A stretch of 64,000 nt of DNA from Brucella daejeonensis (GCF_014199265.1 NZ_JACIJG010000005.1:248001-312000), one strand, 5' to 3'; counted from the first letter of the stretch, positions 8,828-18,662 are shown. Translations and numbers: made by a program. The notes: generated from the letters alone by a model not told the origin.

Positions 8828-9955
8828 ATGACGGACACCCCAACCACTGTTCAGCCTCCAACCGGAGACAGCCATGTCAGGATTGCTCGCAAGGTCGACA
8901 TTGTGGTCATTGGAGCCGGACAGGCAGGATTGTCGTCGGCTTATCACCTGAGCAAGCTCGGTCTGGCAGGAGAACGGCAATTCGTGGTTCTCGACAAGGC
9001 TGCGGGACCGGGTGGAGCGTGGCAGTTTCGGTGGCCGTCGCTGACGCTGAGAACGGCAAATGCCATCCACGACCTTCCGGGTATGAAATTCGAGGATGTG
9101 GTCGAAACGACGAATGGCGAAGTGCGTGCGTCGGTCGCCGTGCCGCAATATTATCGCGCTTATGAGAACGCGTTCGATTTGCCCGTGCGCCGTCCTGTTA
9201 CGGTGAAAGTCGTTTGCGATCGCGGCGAGCGGCTGCGGGTGGAAACGGATCAGGGCGACTATTCCGCGCGCGGTATCGTCAACGCGACCGGTACCTGGGA
9301 GTCGCCCTATATACCGCCCTATCCGGGTGCAAACCGGTTCAAGGGGCGACAGCTCCATACGCGCGATTACAAGACGGCGGATGTCTTCAAGGGAAAGCAT
9401 GTTCTGGTTGTCGGCGCGGGCATATCGGCGGTGCAGCTTCTGGACGAGATATCGCGTGTGACGGAAACCGTTTGGGTCAGCCGCAGAGAACCGGCCTTCC
9501 GGGAAGGCCCGTTTACGCCCGAATTGGGGCGCGCTGCGGTCGCTCTGGTTGAAGAACGGGTACGACGGGGATTGCCGCCGGGGTCGGTCGTCTCCGTGAC
9601 CGGCTTGCCGCTTACCCCGACAATCGAGGCGGCGCGGGCTCGCGGTGTGCTCAATCGGCTGCCCATGTTCAGCGAGATCACCGAGAAAGGCGTGCGCTGG
9701 GCTGATGGTGCGGAGCAATCTTTCGATGTCATCTTATGGTGTACGGGCTTCCGCAGCTCGCTCGATCATCTCGCTCCACTGCAATTGCGCAATGACGCAG
9801 GCGGCATCCTGATGACCGGTCGTCTTGCAACTGAGGTGGCGTCCGATCCGCGCATACATCTTGTAGGCTACGGCCCGTCCGCCTCGACAATCGGGGCGAA
9901 CAGGGCGGGCGGCGCCGCTGCAAGGGAGTTGGCAACCCATCTTGGCCTGATATGA
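8828..9955 (+). CDS. Flavin-containing monooxygenase-like NAD(P)/FAD oxidoreductase
   Basis: A 375-residue protein starting MTDTPTTV. It has an FAD-binding 'VIGAGQAGLSSAYHL' near residues 26-40 and 'GPGGAWQFRWPSL' typical of FMO/Baeyer-Villiger-like proteins. A second Rossmann motif, 'VLVVGAGISAVQLLDE', binds NAD(P), and the C-terminal ATG-like block is 'DVILWCTGFRSSLDHL'. An upstream in-frame start at 8693 lies inside a palindromic repeat, so the ATG at 8828 is chosen. It overlaps the next gene by 4 bases (ATGA). Family is clear; the substrate is unknown. Confidence 0.82.
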   Translation: MTDTPTTVQPPTGDSHVRIARKVDIVVIGAGQAGLSSAYHLSKLGLAGERQFVVLDKAAGPGGAWQFRWPSLTLRTANAIHDLPGMKFEDVVETTNGEVRASVAVPQYYRAYENAFDLPVRRPVTVKVVCDRGERLRVETDQGDYSARGIVNATGTWESPYIPPYPGANRFKGRQLHTRDYKTADVFKGKHVLVVGAGISAVQLLDEISRVTETVWVSRREPAFREGPFTPELGRAAVALVEERVRRGLPPGSVVSVTGLPLTPTIEAARARGVLNRLPMFSEITEKGVRWADGAEQSFDVILWCTGFRSSLDHLAPLQLRNDAGGILMTGRLATEVASDPRIHLVGYGPSASTIGANRAGGAAARELATHLGLI

Positions 9956-10710
9956 TCCGGCCCAACGGTATATGGGGCGAGATGCGGATGGCGCGTATTG
10001 CAAAGCGGCTTGGCGGTTTTCTACTGGTTGTCTTACTGGGAGCGGTGATTTGGCTTGCCGTCAAACCACCTGAACTTCTGCGGGTCGGCACCGGTTATGC
10101 GGCGAAGATTGTCTGTTCCAACGTTTTTATCGCGGGCCGTGAAGCCAATGCTGTTCTTGCGGACGATGTTCAGGCGCCGGGACATCCGCTGCTTCGATTT
10201 CTGAACAAATCGGTGGATCGGAACAGCCGGACCGTTACGACGCGCATTTTCGGTTTTTTTGCTCCAAGTATTGCTGCATATCGCCCGGCATTGGGCTGCG
10301 CGAATATCCATGAAGGCGACCTGCGACCAGACATCCCGACTGCCCCCCGGATACCGGCAGAGCCGCTTCAGGTCGAGACCGATCCGGCTGTTCAGGCTGT
10401 GATCGAAGATGCAGCGTTGGCCGGCCCCGGTATGCGCGCGGTCGCGGTCATTCGCGACGGCAAGCTGATTGCAGAAACCTACGGGGCGGGCTTCGATGCA
10501 GATACGCCTCTGCTTGGCTGGTCCATGACCAAGTCGGTCATGGCGACGCTGATCGGTATGCGCATTGCGGAAGGTCGCATGAAACTGGAAAGCACAGACC
10601 TGCTGCCGCAATGGAAAGGCGACGACCGGGTCAATATTTCGCTTGCCGATCTGATGGCGATGGAAAGCGGCCTTCGCTTCGATGAGGATTATGGCACCGT
10701 CGCCGATGGG
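9952..10710 (+). pseudogene. Class C beta-lactamase-like serine hydrolase, 3' end lost
   Basis: An N-terminal membrane anchor (about residues 17-38) is followed by the start of a beta-lactamase/esterase domain. The SxxK catalytic motif is present ('GWSMTKSVMATLIG', Ser near residue 190), as is the family block 'LMAMESGLRFDEDYG'. Intact relatives continue for about 150-200 residues with a YxN and a C-terminal KTG-type motif. Here homology stops after 'DEDYGTVAD', near 10,710, and the frame runs 15 codons into unrelated transposon DNA to a stop at 10,755. It probably encodes no active enzyme. It is start-coupled to the preceding oxidoreductase. Confidence 0.8.
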
Positions 10711-11027
10711 ATTCTGCAGAAACTGGAACGGCGTTCAATCTGTTCGTCGAGTTGAGCCATTTCCACAGTTTCGGGCATTCCAGACATAATAAAACTGACT
10801 GGCCAAGGCGCGTAATTCATTACGCCTTTAAAGGCCTTGGCAAGGTTCTTCCGCTCTGAATCGCCTGTGGTATGCCGGAGCATGTGCTGTGTTTCATCAA
10901 CGTAAATCAGAAGTACGCGGCGCTGCCGAAGTTGGTTTGGGAGCATGTCCCAAAGCTCGCCCTGTTCCATTCTCTGGCGAATAGGATATCCGATTGTCTC
11001 CAGGATGTTTTTGCCTAGTTGTTTGGT
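10711..11027 (-). pseudogene. TniB/TnsC-like transposition ATPase fragment
   Basis: Read on the minus strand, an open stretch of about 105 codons gives a TniB-like sequence: 'ILETIGYPIRQR', then Walker B 'VLLIYVDETQH', 'LAKAFKGVMN', the sensor block 'WPVSFIMSGMPE' and 'QLDEQIERR'. The Walker A part is missing, since the frame is closed by a stop inside a palindromic repeat at about 11,027. The other end abuts the truncated serine hydrolase. This is the remnant of a Tn552/Tn5053-type transposon; no transposase gene remains. Confidence 0.7.
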
Positions 11028-11095
11028 TTACGGATTTGAAGTTCCTGAACGTAGATGCCAGGCAAATGATAGGAACTTCAAATCCACCACACTAG
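11015..11095. repeat. CTAG-ended palindromic repeat, copy 4
   Basis: A 15-bp inverted repeat, GGATTTGAAGTTCCT (11,032-11,046) with its complement at 11,071-11,085, bounded by CTAG at 11,015 and CACTAG at 11,090-11,095. The right-hand CTAG supplies the TAG stop codon of the neighbouring hydrolase. It belongs with copies 1-3 near 8.6 kb, 2.4 kb away. Confidence 0.75.
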
Positions 11096-11766
11096 CGAAG
11101 GCGTTTCGGGCGTACTTCGACCAGTTCTCCGGCCATGCGGCGATCCAGATATTCCGAGCATTCGTCGATCAGTTCATCACCGTGGCCGGTGAAGAAATGG
11201 TTCGCGCCGGATATGGTGTTCTGCGTGATCGTGATGCCCTTCTGCGTCTTGAGCTTGTCCACCAGAGCCTGAACGTCCTTGGGCGGCGCAACCTTGTCCT
11301 GATCGCCATGGATGATGAGGCCCGAGGACGGGCAGGGAGCGAGGAAGGAGAAATCATAGGTGTTCGGCTGCGGAGCGACCGAAATGAAGCCTTCGATCTC
11401 CGGACGGCGCATCAGGAGCTGCATACCGATCCAGGCGCCGAAAGAATATCCGGCGACCCAGCAATTCTTGGAATCGGGATGCAGTGCCTGTACCCAGTCG
11501 AGCGCGCTTGCCGCATCCGACAACTCGCCCGCGCCATGGTCGAATTCGCCCTGGCTGCGCCCGATGCTGCGGAAATTGAAGCGTAGCGTGGTAAACCCGC
11601 GCTGCTGGAACATATAGAAAAGATCATAGACGATCTTATTGTTCATCGTGCCGCCGAACTGCGGGTGCGGATGCAGGATGAGGGCAATCGGCGCGTTCTT
11701 TTCCTTGGAAGGCTGATAGCGGCCTTCGAGGCGTCCGGCAGGTCCGTTGAAAATGACTTCTGGCAT
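11092..11766 (-). CDS. Alpha/beta hydrolase (dienelactone-hydrolase-like serine esterase)
   Basis: A 224-residue single-domain hydrolase. It has 'LHPHPQFGGTMNNK' (oxyanion region), the nucleophile elbow 'AGYSFGAW' (Ser near residue 108), 'HGDQDKVAPP' with the acid, and 'GANHFF' with the catalytic His. It belongs to a widespread proteobacterial family with no agreed substrate. It is divergent from the suf operon. Its stop codon lies within a palindromic repeat, so the repeat landed at, or was tolerated at, the very 3' end of the gene. Confidence 0.85.
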   Translation of the reverse strand: MPEVIFNGPAGRLEGRYQPSKEKNAPIALILHPHPQFGGTMNNKIVYDLFYMFQQRGFTTLRFNFRSIGRSQGEFDHGAGELSDAASALDWVQALHPDSKNCWVAGYSFGAWIGMQLLMRRPEIEGFISVAPQPNTYDFSFLAPCPSSGLIIHGDQDKVAPPKDVQALVDKLKTQKGITITQNTISGANHFFTGHGDELIDECSEYLDRRMAGELVEVRPKRLR

Positions 11767-11860
11767 GTGTACTCCGCTGGTGACCGGAAGATCGGGTTCC
11801 TCGCAGCGAACTTGACGTAGGGGAGCGCCGCTTCTAGAACCGATTGAAAATTTCGAGTGA

Positions 11861-11876
11861 CTGAAACGAGTTTCAG
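11861..11876. promoter_or_regulatory. 16-bp perfect palindrome upstream of the suf operon
   Basis: CTGAAAC-GA-GTTTCAG, located between the divergent hydrolase gene and the first cysteine desulfurase. Position and symmetry suggest an operator for the suf operon, the hydrolase, or both. It does not obviously match the iron-regulatory boxes I know (Irr ICE, RirA). Confidence 0.4.
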
Positions 11877-11970
11877 TTTCTTAAGCGGCTTCATAGGCTT
11901 TTCTTGGTTGAAAATTCAAGAAAATTGCGACTTCAGGCCGCTCGAAGGCGTTGTTAGGGAGATAGGTAAG

Positions 11971-13149
11971 GTGATCGGGAGCGGCAAGAGGCTCTATCTG
12001 GATTATAATGCCAGTGCGCCTTTGCTTGATGAAGCGCGCGATGCGATCATCGAGGCATTGGGCATCACCGGGAATCCATCCTCCGTCCACAGCGAGGGGC
12101 GGGCTGCGCGAGCGCTTGTCGAATCCGCACGCCGCAAAGTTGCAGCGCTGGTCAACGCCAGGCCTGAACACGTGTTCTTCACCTCTGGTGCGACCGAGGC
12201 CGCTTCGACTCTTCTTACGCCCCATTACATGATGGGACGTTCGCCCGTGCGCCTGTCGCATCTCTATGTCAGCGCCACCGAACACCCGTGCGTGACGGCG
12301 GGCGGTCAGTTCTCATCGGAAGATGTTACCATTCTGCCGGTCGATGCCAGTGGCATATTGCGGCTGGATGTCCTGCGCGATGCGCTGGCCGCGCACGACA
12401 AGAGCAAGGGGCTTCCGCTGGTTGCGGTCCAGGCAGCGAATAACGAAACGGGCGTTATCCAGCCGATTGCCGAAATCGCCTCTGTTGTGAAAGCCGCAGG
12501 CGGCATCTATATCATCGATGCGGTGCAGGCAGCAGGGCGCATTAAATTAGATATTACAGATAATTGCGGCGATTATCTCATAATATCATCGCACAAGATC
12601 GGTGGTCCGAAAGGTATTGGAGCTGTGATTGCGGTTTCCGACCTCATGATGCCGCGGGCGCTGGTGCGCGGCGGCGGTCAGGAGAAAGGGCATCGTGCGG
12701 GCACGGAGGCGCTTCCGCTCATTGCAGGCTTTGGTGCGGCTGCCGATGTGGCAAAGCTGCGAATCGACGGTGATAGTTGGTCATCGGCCATGCGGGACCG
12801 TCTTGAGCAAGGTATCGTCGAAATTGCTCCGACGGCCATCATTCACGGAAGCTCGGTGCCGCGCCTGCCGAATACCACCTTTTTCTCGCTGGAAGGCCAG
12901 AAGGCCGAGACGGTCCAGATCGCCTTCGATCTGAGCGGTGTTGCACTTTCCGCCGGTTCGGCCTGTTCGTCGGGCAAGGTAGGGCCGAGTCATGTCCTGG
13001 CGGCTATGGGACATACGGAAGGAGTGGGGGCGATCCGCGTGTCACTTGCCCCCGATGTCAGCGCGGAAACGGTCGATCAGTTTCTGGATGCCTTGCGCAA
13101 GATTGTCGAACGGCACCAGCGCTCAAAGCCCCATTCGGGCGCGGCTTGA
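11971..13149 (+). CDS. sufS: SufS2, NifS/IscS-type class V cysteine desulfurase
   Basis: A PLP enzyme that mobilises sulfur from cysteine for Fe-S assembly. Seen: 'LYLDYNASAPL' at the N-terminus, 'FTSGATEA', 'ANNETGVIQP', the PLP lysine in 'SSHKIGGPKG', and the catalytic cysteine in the loop 'SAGSACSSGK', typical of class I (NifS/IscS-like) desulfurases. The GTG at 11,971 with AGG-rich upstream bases is chosen; an in-frame GTG at 11,857 would place a 16-bp palindrome inside the gene. It is the first gene of the operon, and the position matches sufS2 of rhizobia. Confidence 0.88.
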   Translation: MIGSGKRLYLDYNASAPLLDEARDAIIEALGITGNPSSVHSEGRAARALVESARRKVAALVNARPEHVFFTSGATEAASTLLTPHYMMGRSPVRLSHLYVSATEHPCVTAGGQFSSEDVTILPVDASGILRLDVLRDALAAHDKSKGLPLVAVQAANNETGVIQPIAEIASVVKAAGGIYIIDAVQAAGRIKLDITDNCGDYLIISSHKIGGPKGIGAVIAVSDLMMPRALVRGGGQEKGHRAGTEALPLIAGFGAAADVAKLRIDGDSWSSAMRDRLEQGIVEIAPTAIIHGSSVPRLPNTTFFSLEGQKAETVQIAFDLSGVALSAGSACSSGKVGPSHVLAAMGHTEGVGAIRVSLAPDVSAETVDQFLDALRKIVERHQRSKPHSGAA

Positions 13150-13328
13150 CGCTTCCTTGTAAATAATTCTTGAATTTTAGGGGCAATTTTAAATCCCGCG
13201 CTTGAAATTCAGTTTAGAGAGGTTTTAAAGAAGCGTCACGCACACTATATTGAGGCGGTATTCAAGACAGTATCGCCTTGACGTTTGCAACTGTCGGGCC
13301 TTGACCCCGACGAGGATGGAGAACGCCA

Positions 13329-14852
13329 ATGCCTGCCGTGCAGGAAACCATTGAACAGGTCCGCGGCCTTGACGTGGATCAGTACAAATATGGATTTGAG
13401 ACGACCATCGAAGCCGAAAAGGCTCCGAAGGGCCTCAACGAAGAGATCATCCGCTTCATCTCTGCCAAGAAAAACGAGCCGGAATGGATGCTGGAATGGC
13501 GTCTGAAGGCTTATGAACGCTGGCTCACCATGGAAGAGCCGGCCTGGGCGCGTGTCGATTATCCCAAGATCGACTTTCAGGATGCCTATTATTATTCCGC
13601 GCCGAAGAATCAGTCTGGCCCTAAATCGCTCGATGAAGTCGATCCCGAACTTCTGAAGACTTATGAGAAGCTCGGTATTCCGCTGCGCGAGCAGGAAATT
13701 CTCGCAGGCGTTCGCAAGCAGGGCGAGGCCAGCGAAATCGACGGCAATCCGGCCGACAATGTTTATGCGTCCGGCCGTGTGGCCGTCGATGCCGTGTTCG
13801 ACAGCGTTTCGGTCGTGACCACCTTCAAGGAAGAACTGTCCAAGGCGGGCGTGATCTTCTGCTCGATCTCCGAAGCCATTCGCGAGCATCCCGAGCTGGT
13901 GCAGAAATATCTGGCGTCGGTGGTTCCTGTTTCGGACAATTATTACGCGACGCTGAATTCGGCAGTCTTTACCGACGGTTCGTTCGTTTACGTGCCGAAG
14001 GGCGTTCGCTGCCCTATGGAGCTTTCGACCTATTTCCGCATCAATGAAAAGAATACTGGCCAGTTCGAACGCACGCTGATTATCGCCGACGAAGGCGCTT
14101 ATGTCTCCTATCTGGAAGGTTGCACCGCGCCGCAGCGCGACGAAAACCAGCTTCATGCCGCCGTGGTGGAACTGGTCGCGATGGAAAATGCCGAAATCAA
14201 ATATTCGACGGTCCAGAACTGGTTCCCCGGCGACAAGGACGGCAAGGGCGGCATCTACAACTTCGTCACCAAGCGTGGCGATTGCCGTGGCGACAATTCC
14301 AAGATCTCGTGGACGCAGGTGGAAACCGGTTCGGCGATTACCTGGAAATACCCGTCCTGCATCCTGCGCGGCGACAATTCGCGTGGCGAGTTCTATTCGA
14401 TTGCCGTGTCCAACGGCCATCAGCAGATCGACAGCGGCACCAAGATGATCCATCTGGGCAAAAACACGTCGAGCCGCATCATTTCCAAGGGTATTTCGGC
14501 GGGTAAGTCGAACAATACCTATCGCGGACAGGTTTCGGCGCATCGCAAGGCGGAAAACGCTCGTAACTTTACCCAGTGCGATTCGCTCCTGATCGGCAAT
14601 GACTGCGGCGCGCATACGGTGCCCTATATCGAAGCGAAGAACGCCACGGCGCAGTTCGAGCACGAAGCCACCACCTCAAAAATTTCCGAAGATCAGCTGT
14701 TCTATGTGATGCAGCGCGGCATCCCGGAAGAAGAGGCGATTGCGCTCATCGTCAATGGCTTTGTGAAAGAAGTCATTCAGGAACTGCCGATGGAATTCGC
14801 AGTCGAAGCGCAGAAGCTGATCGGCATCTCGCTTGAAGGCAGCGTCGGCTAA
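13329..14852 (+). CDS. sufB: SufB, Fe-S cluster scaffold of the SUF system
   Basis: 507 residues, normal length. Family blocks include '[17 protein letters not shown]', '[17 protein letters not shown]', '[19 protein letters not shown]', '[19 protein letters not shown]' and '[23 protein letters not shown]'. SufB assembles Fe-S clusters in the SufBC2D complex, fed by the cysteine desulfurase. The 179-base gap from the upstream desulfurase may hold an extra promoter; it contains a TTTAGA...TTTTAAA segment weakly like an Irr box. Confidence 0.97.
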   Translation: MPAVQETIEQVRGLDVDQYKYGFETTIEAEKAPKGLNEEIIRFISAKKNEPEWMLEWRLKAYERWLTMEEPAWARVDYPKIDFQDAYYYSAPKNQSGPKSLDEVDPELLKTYEKLGIPLREQEILAGVRKQGEASEIDGNPADNVYASGRVAVDAVFDSVSVVTTFKEELSKAGVIFCSISEAIREHPELVQKYLASVVPVSDNYYATLNSAVFTDGSFVYVPKGVRCPMELSTYFRINEKNTGQFERTLIIADEGAYVSYLEGCTAPQRDENQLHAAVVELVAMENAEIKYSTVQNWFPGDKDGKGGIYNFVTKRGDCRGDNSKISWTQVETGSAITWKYPSCILRGDNSRGEFYSIAVSNGHQQIDSGTKMIHLGKNTSSRIISKGISAGKSNNTYRGQVSAHRKAENARNFTQCDSLLIGNDCGAHTVPYIEAKNATAQFEHEATTSKISEDQLFYVMQRGIPEEEAIALIVNGFVKEVIQELPMEFAVEAQKLIGISLEGSVG

Positions 14853-14918
14853 GCGCCAGTTTTCTCTGATTTTTTCTGGCCAGAATTTGAACTGGCGTCT
14901 GAAACAAGGTTTACAAGA

Positions 14919-15674
14919 ATGCTTGAGATCAAGAACCTCCATGCCAAGATCGCTGACACGGATACCGAGATCATCCGTGGCCTGAACCTCACTGTGAACA
15001 AGGGTGAAGTGGCCGCGATCATGGGGCCTAACGGCTCTGGCAAGTCCACGCTTTCTTACATTCTCGCCGGTCGTGACGACTATGAAGTCACTGAAGGCGA
15101 CATTCTCTACAACGGCGAGTCAATCCTCGAACTGGATCCGGCTGAGCGCGCCGCCAAGGGCATTTTCCTCGCCTTCCAGTATCCGATGGAGATACCGGGC
15201 GTTGCCACGATGGAATTTTTAAAAGTTGCGATGAACAGCCAGCGCAAGGCGCGCGGCGAGCCGGAACTGAAAATCCCGGAATTCATCAAGCGCGTGAAGG
15301 AAGCCGCCGGCGGCCTCAACATCGACATGAACATGCTCAAGCGCCCGCTCAATGTTGGTTTTTCGGGCGGTGAAAAGAAGCGCGCTGAAATCCTTCAGAT
15401 GCAGCTCCTGGAGCCGAGCCTGTGCGTACTTGACGAAACCGATTCCGGCCTCGACATCGACGCGCTGAAGATTGTTTCGGAAGGAGTCAATGCGCTGCGT
15501 TCGCCCGACCGTGCCGTGATTGTCATCACGCACTATCAGCGCCTGCTCGAACACATCGTTCCCGACAGCGTGCATGTGCTCTACAAGGGACAGGTCATCA
15601 AGTCCGGTGACAAGAGCCTTGCGCTGCATCTGGAAGAAAACGGCTATGCCGATGTGATCGGCGAAGCGGCCTGA
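14919..15674 (+). CDS. sufC: SufC, ATPase of the SUF complex
   Basis: A 251-residue ABC-type ATPase. Walker A is 'GPNGSGKST' (residues 36-44), the signature 'GFSGGEKKR' and Walker B 'LCVLDETDSGLDIDAL' (the ETDSGLD variant is typical of SufC). It energises SufBC2D rather than membrane transport. It sits between sufB and sufD in the usual order. Confidence 0.97.
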   Translation: MLEIKNLHAKIADTDTEIIRGLNLTVNKGEVAAIMGPNGSGKSTLSYILAGRDDYEVTEGDILYNGESILELDPAERAAKGIFLAFQYPMEIPGVATMEFLKVAMNSQRKARGEPELKIPEFIKRVKEAAGGLNIDMNMLKRPLNVGFSGGEKKRAEILQMQLLEPSLCVLDETDSGLDIDALKIVSEGVNALRSPDRAVIVITHYQRLLEHIVPDSVHVLYKGQVIKSGDKSLALHLEENGYADVIGEAA

Positions 15675-15687
15675 GGGGGAATGGATC

Positions 15688-16965
15688 ATGAATATCCAGA
15701 CCACCCAAAACGTAAAGCCGCGAACGCCGGCTGAAAGCGTGCTGATCGACGGCTTTGCCGAGCGTATGGGCGATCTGCCGGGCAATGGCGATGTCGTAGT
15801 GGCGCGTGACACGGCGCTCGAAGCACTGAAGGTGCACGGACTGCCGTCACGCCGTATCGAAAGCTGGCATTACACGGATTTCCGTACGCTGCTGAAGGGC
15901 GTGGCCGCTTTCGACGGTGCAGCCGGTACGCAGGCGCTTGGCCCGTTGATCTCCGGTTCTGCCATTGTCGCCGCCAGTAATGGCGTGGCACTGGATGCCA
16001 AGGCGCCGGAAGGTGTTTCGCTGACGCCGGTTCGCGAAGCCCTGGCCGACGGTTCTCTGGTTCTCCAGATGAAGCCGCGCGGAAGCGACGACACGATCGG
16101 CCAGATCAACGCCGCCTATGCCAGCGACGGCTGGATGGTTTCGATTGCTGATGGCACGACACTGGAAGCACCGCTGGAACTTCAGAATATCCAGAAGACC
16201 GGACAGGGACATACCCGTTTTCCGGTGCGCATCGGTTCTGACGTCAAGGCGACGATCATCGAGCGTCAGAGTGGCGGCGAGGGCGATGCCTTCTCCACCT
16301 CGGTCAGCCATGTGACGGTTGGCGATGGCGCGGAAATCCTCTGGGTGATCCTGCGCGATTTCGGTCAGGCAACGCAGCTTTCGCAGTTCAATGCGACCAT
16401 CGGCAAAGGCTCGAAGCTGACGCTTTATATCGTCAATGCCGGCGGCAAGCTGGTGCGTCAGGAAGTGCATGTCAATGTCACCGGCGAGGATTCCGATTTC
16501 CAGCTTCGCGGTCTGAACCTTTTGGCCAACGACAGCCATACGGACGTGACCATGACCGTTGGTCATCTGGTGGAAAATACCCGCTCGACGGAAATCATCC
16601 GCAACGTGGTCAAGGATCGTGCGCGCGGCGTTTTCCAGGGCATGATCCGCGTGGCACAGGTTGCCCAGAAGACCGACGCCCGCATGGCCTGCAACACGCT
16701 GCTACTCTCGGATGAGGGCGAGTTCGACGCCAAGCCGGAACTGGAAATCTTCGCTGACGATGTGGCCTGCGGCCATGGCGCGACGGTTGCGGAATTGTCC
16801 AGGGACTATCTGTTCTATCTGATGGCCCGTGGCGTTCCGGAAAACGAAGCGCGCGGCCTTTTGATCAAGGCGTTCATTGCCGAGATCATCGAGGAACTGG
16901 AAGACGAGACGCTGGTTGAGGCACTGGAAGACGTGCTGTCCAACTGGCTCGCCGTTCATGCCTGA
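15688..16965 (+). CDS. sufD: SufD, SUF complex subunit
   Basis: 425 residues. The N-terminal part carries 'GLPSRRIESWHYTDFRTLL', the beta-helix core follows, and the C-terminal block 'DEGEFDAKPELEIFADDVACGHGATV' with 'FYLMARGVPENEARGLLIKAF' is diagnostic for SufD. It pairs with SufB. It starts 13 bases after sufC. Confidence 0.96.
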   Translation: MNIQTTQNVKPRTPAESVLIDGFAERMGDLPGNGDVVVARDTALEALKVHGLPSRRIESWHYTDFRTLLKGVAAFDGAAGTQALGPLISGSAIVAASNGVALDAKAPEGVSLTPVREALADGSLVLQMKPRGSDDTIGQINAAYASDGWMVSIADGTTLEAPLELQNIQKTGQGHTRFPVRIGSDVKATIIERQSGGEGDAFSTSVSHVTVGDGAEILWVILRDFGQATQLSQFNATIGKGSKLTLYIVNAGGKLVRQEVHVNVTGEDSDFQLRGLNLLANDSHTDVTMTVGHLVENTRSTEIIRNVVKDRARGVFQGMIRVAQVAQKTDARMACNTLLLSDEGEFDAKPELEIFADDVACGHGATVAELSRDYLFYLMARGVPENEARGLLIKAFIAEIIEELEDETLVEALEDVLSNWLAVHA

Positions 16966-17020
16966 TTGAGAATGAGGCAGAGTGCACGGATGCCTCTGCC
17001 TTTTCTTCAAAGGAACGATC

Positions 17021-18277
17021 ATGGATCAGAAGAATCCGCCCGCTGCGACCTATGTTGCAGCCTATGACGTGGAAGCCATCCGCCGGGATTTTCCGATCCT
17101 GTCGCGTCAGGTGCATGGCAAGCCGCTCGTCTATCTCGATAACGGCGCTTCGGCGCAAAAGCCGCAAAGCGTTATCGATGCGGTGACACATGCCTATGCA
17201 AATGAATATGCCAATGTTCATCGCGGCCTGCATTTCCTCTCCAATGCCGCGACCGATGCTTACGAAAAGTCGCGCGAGACGGTGCGGCGTTTTCTGAATG
17301 CCGGTTCGGTGGATGAAATCGTCTTCACCAAGAATGCCACCGAGGCGATCAACACCGTCGCCTATGGCTATGGCATGCCGCATATCGGTGAGGGTGATGA
17401 AATCCTCGTTTCGATCATGGAGCACCACTCCAATATCGTGCCATGGCATTTCATTCGCGAGAGGCAGGGCGCAAAGCTGGTTTTCGCGCCGGTCGATGAT
17501 GAGGGCACCTTCCATATCGAGGAATTCGAGCGGCGTCTGACTGAGCGCACCAAGCTTGTCGCCATTACGCATATGTCGAATGCGCTGGGCACCGTCACGC
17601 CGATCAAGAGGATCGTTGAACTGGCACACGCGCGTGGCATTCCGGTGCTGGTCGATGGCAGTCAGGGCGCGGTGCATCTGCCGGTCGATGTGCGGGATCT
17701 GGGCTGCGACTGGTACGTCTTCACAGGCCATAAGGTCTATGGCCCATCGGGTATCGGCGTTCTGTATGGCCGCACCGAAATGCTCGAAAAGATGCGGCCC
17801 TTCCAGGGCGGTGGCGAAATGATTGAGGAAGTGACGGAAGAAAATGTCACATACAATCATCCGCCGCATCGCTTCGAGGCTGGCACGCCACCCATCGTTC
17901 AGGCTATCGGACTGGGTGCAGCACTGGAATATATGGAAAAGATTGGTCGCCACGCCATCCTCGCCCATGAGGAAGGGCTGCGCGATTATGCCCATGAACA
18001 ACTGGGCAAGATCAACAGCTTGCGTATATTTGGCAATGCGCCGGGCAAGGGGGCAATCGTTTCCTTCGCGCTGGAAGGCATTCATGCGCATGATGTATCG
18101 ATGGTGATCGACCGGGCAGGCGTTGCCGTGCGCGCGGGTACGCATTGCGCTCAACCTCTCTTGAAACGCTTTGGCGTCACCTCTACATGCCGCGCATCCT
18201 TTGCCATGTATAATACGCGCGCCGAGGTGGATGCTTTGGCGGAAGCCTTGGAAAAGGCAAGGAAGTTTTTCGGATGA
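17021..18277 (+). CDS. sufS: SufS1, class II cysteine desulfurase
   Basis: 418 residues from ATG at 17,021 (AAAGGA upstream); a GTG at 16,982 opens the same frame but adds non-family residues. Motifs: 'VYLDNGASAQKPQSVID', 'FTKNATEAINTVAY', 'EHHSNIVPWHF', the PLP lysine in 'FTGHKVYGPSGIG', and the catalytic Cys in 'RAGTHCAQPLL'. This is the SufS/CsdA-type partner normally working with SufE or SufU; no sufE is in the window. The operon thus carries two desulfurases of different classes. Confidence 0.95.
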   Translation: MDQKNPPAATYVAAYDVEAIRRDFPILSRQVHGKPLVYLDNGASAQKPQSVIDAVTHAYANEYANVHRGLHFLSNAATDAYEKSRETVRRFLNAGSVDEIVFTKNATEAINTVAYGYGMPHIGEGDEILVSIMEHHSNIVPWHFIRERQGAKLVFAPVDDEGTFHIEEFERRLTERTKLVAITHMSNALGTVTPIKRIVELAHARGIPVLVDGSQGAVHLPVDVRDLGCDWYVFTGHKVYGPSGIGVLYGRTEMLEKMRPFQGGGEMIEEVTEENVTYNHPPHRFEAGTPPIVQAIGLGAALEYMEKIGRHAILAHEEGLRDYAHEQLGKINSLRIFGNAPGKGAIVSFALEGIHAHDVSMVIDRAGVAVRAGTHCAQPLLKRFGVTSTCRASFAMYNTRAEVDALAEALEKARKFFG

Positions 18278-18648
18278 CCGATATGGAACCCAAAGCTGAA
18301 GCTCAAACCGCCTTCTCCGCATCTGCCATTCCGCAGGATGAACTCTTGCGTATGACAGACGATATCATCGCGGCGCTGAAAACGGTCTATGATCCTGAAA
18401 TCCCGGCGGATATCTACGAGCTTGGTCTTATCTACAAGATCGACATCGAAGATGACCGCACTGTCAAGATCGAAATGACCCTGACGGCTCCCGGTTGCCC
18501 CGTCGCGGGCGAAATGCCGGGCTGGGTGGAAAACGCCGTCGGCGCTGTTGAAGGCGTTTCGATGGTTGAAGTCACCATGACATTCGATCCGCCATGGACC
18601 GCCGACCGCATGTCCGAGGAAGCGCAAGTCGCTGTCGGCTGGTATTGA
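18274..18648 (+). CDS. sufT: SufT/SufX, DUF59 (MIP18) Fe-S assembly factor
   Basis: 124 residues overlapping sufS by 4 bases (ATGA). The DUF59 core 'LKTVYDPEIPADIYELGLIYKI' and 'MTLTAPGCPVAGEMPGWV' is clear, including the conserved Cys in 'APGCP'. SufT proteins help Fe-S maturation under high demand. It ends the suf operon here and is followed by a terminator. Confidence 0.94.
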   Translation: MTDMEPKAEAQTAFSASAIPQDELLRMTDDIIAALKTVYDPEIPADIYELGLIYKIDIEDDRTVKIEMTLTAPGCPVAGEMPGWVENAVGAVEGVSMVEVTMTFDPPWTADRMSEEAQVAVGWY

Positions 18649-18662
18649 TGGTTTGAACCTGG

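Noticed and set aside
13245-14663. A 472-codon open frame opposite sufB
   Set aside because: It is an antisense shadow of a GC-rich, strongly conserved gene; its translation has no family pattern and no ribosome-binding site.
16886-18322. A 478-codon open frame opposite sufD/sufS
   Set aside because: Antisense shadow of sufS; sufS has all motifs, the other frame none.
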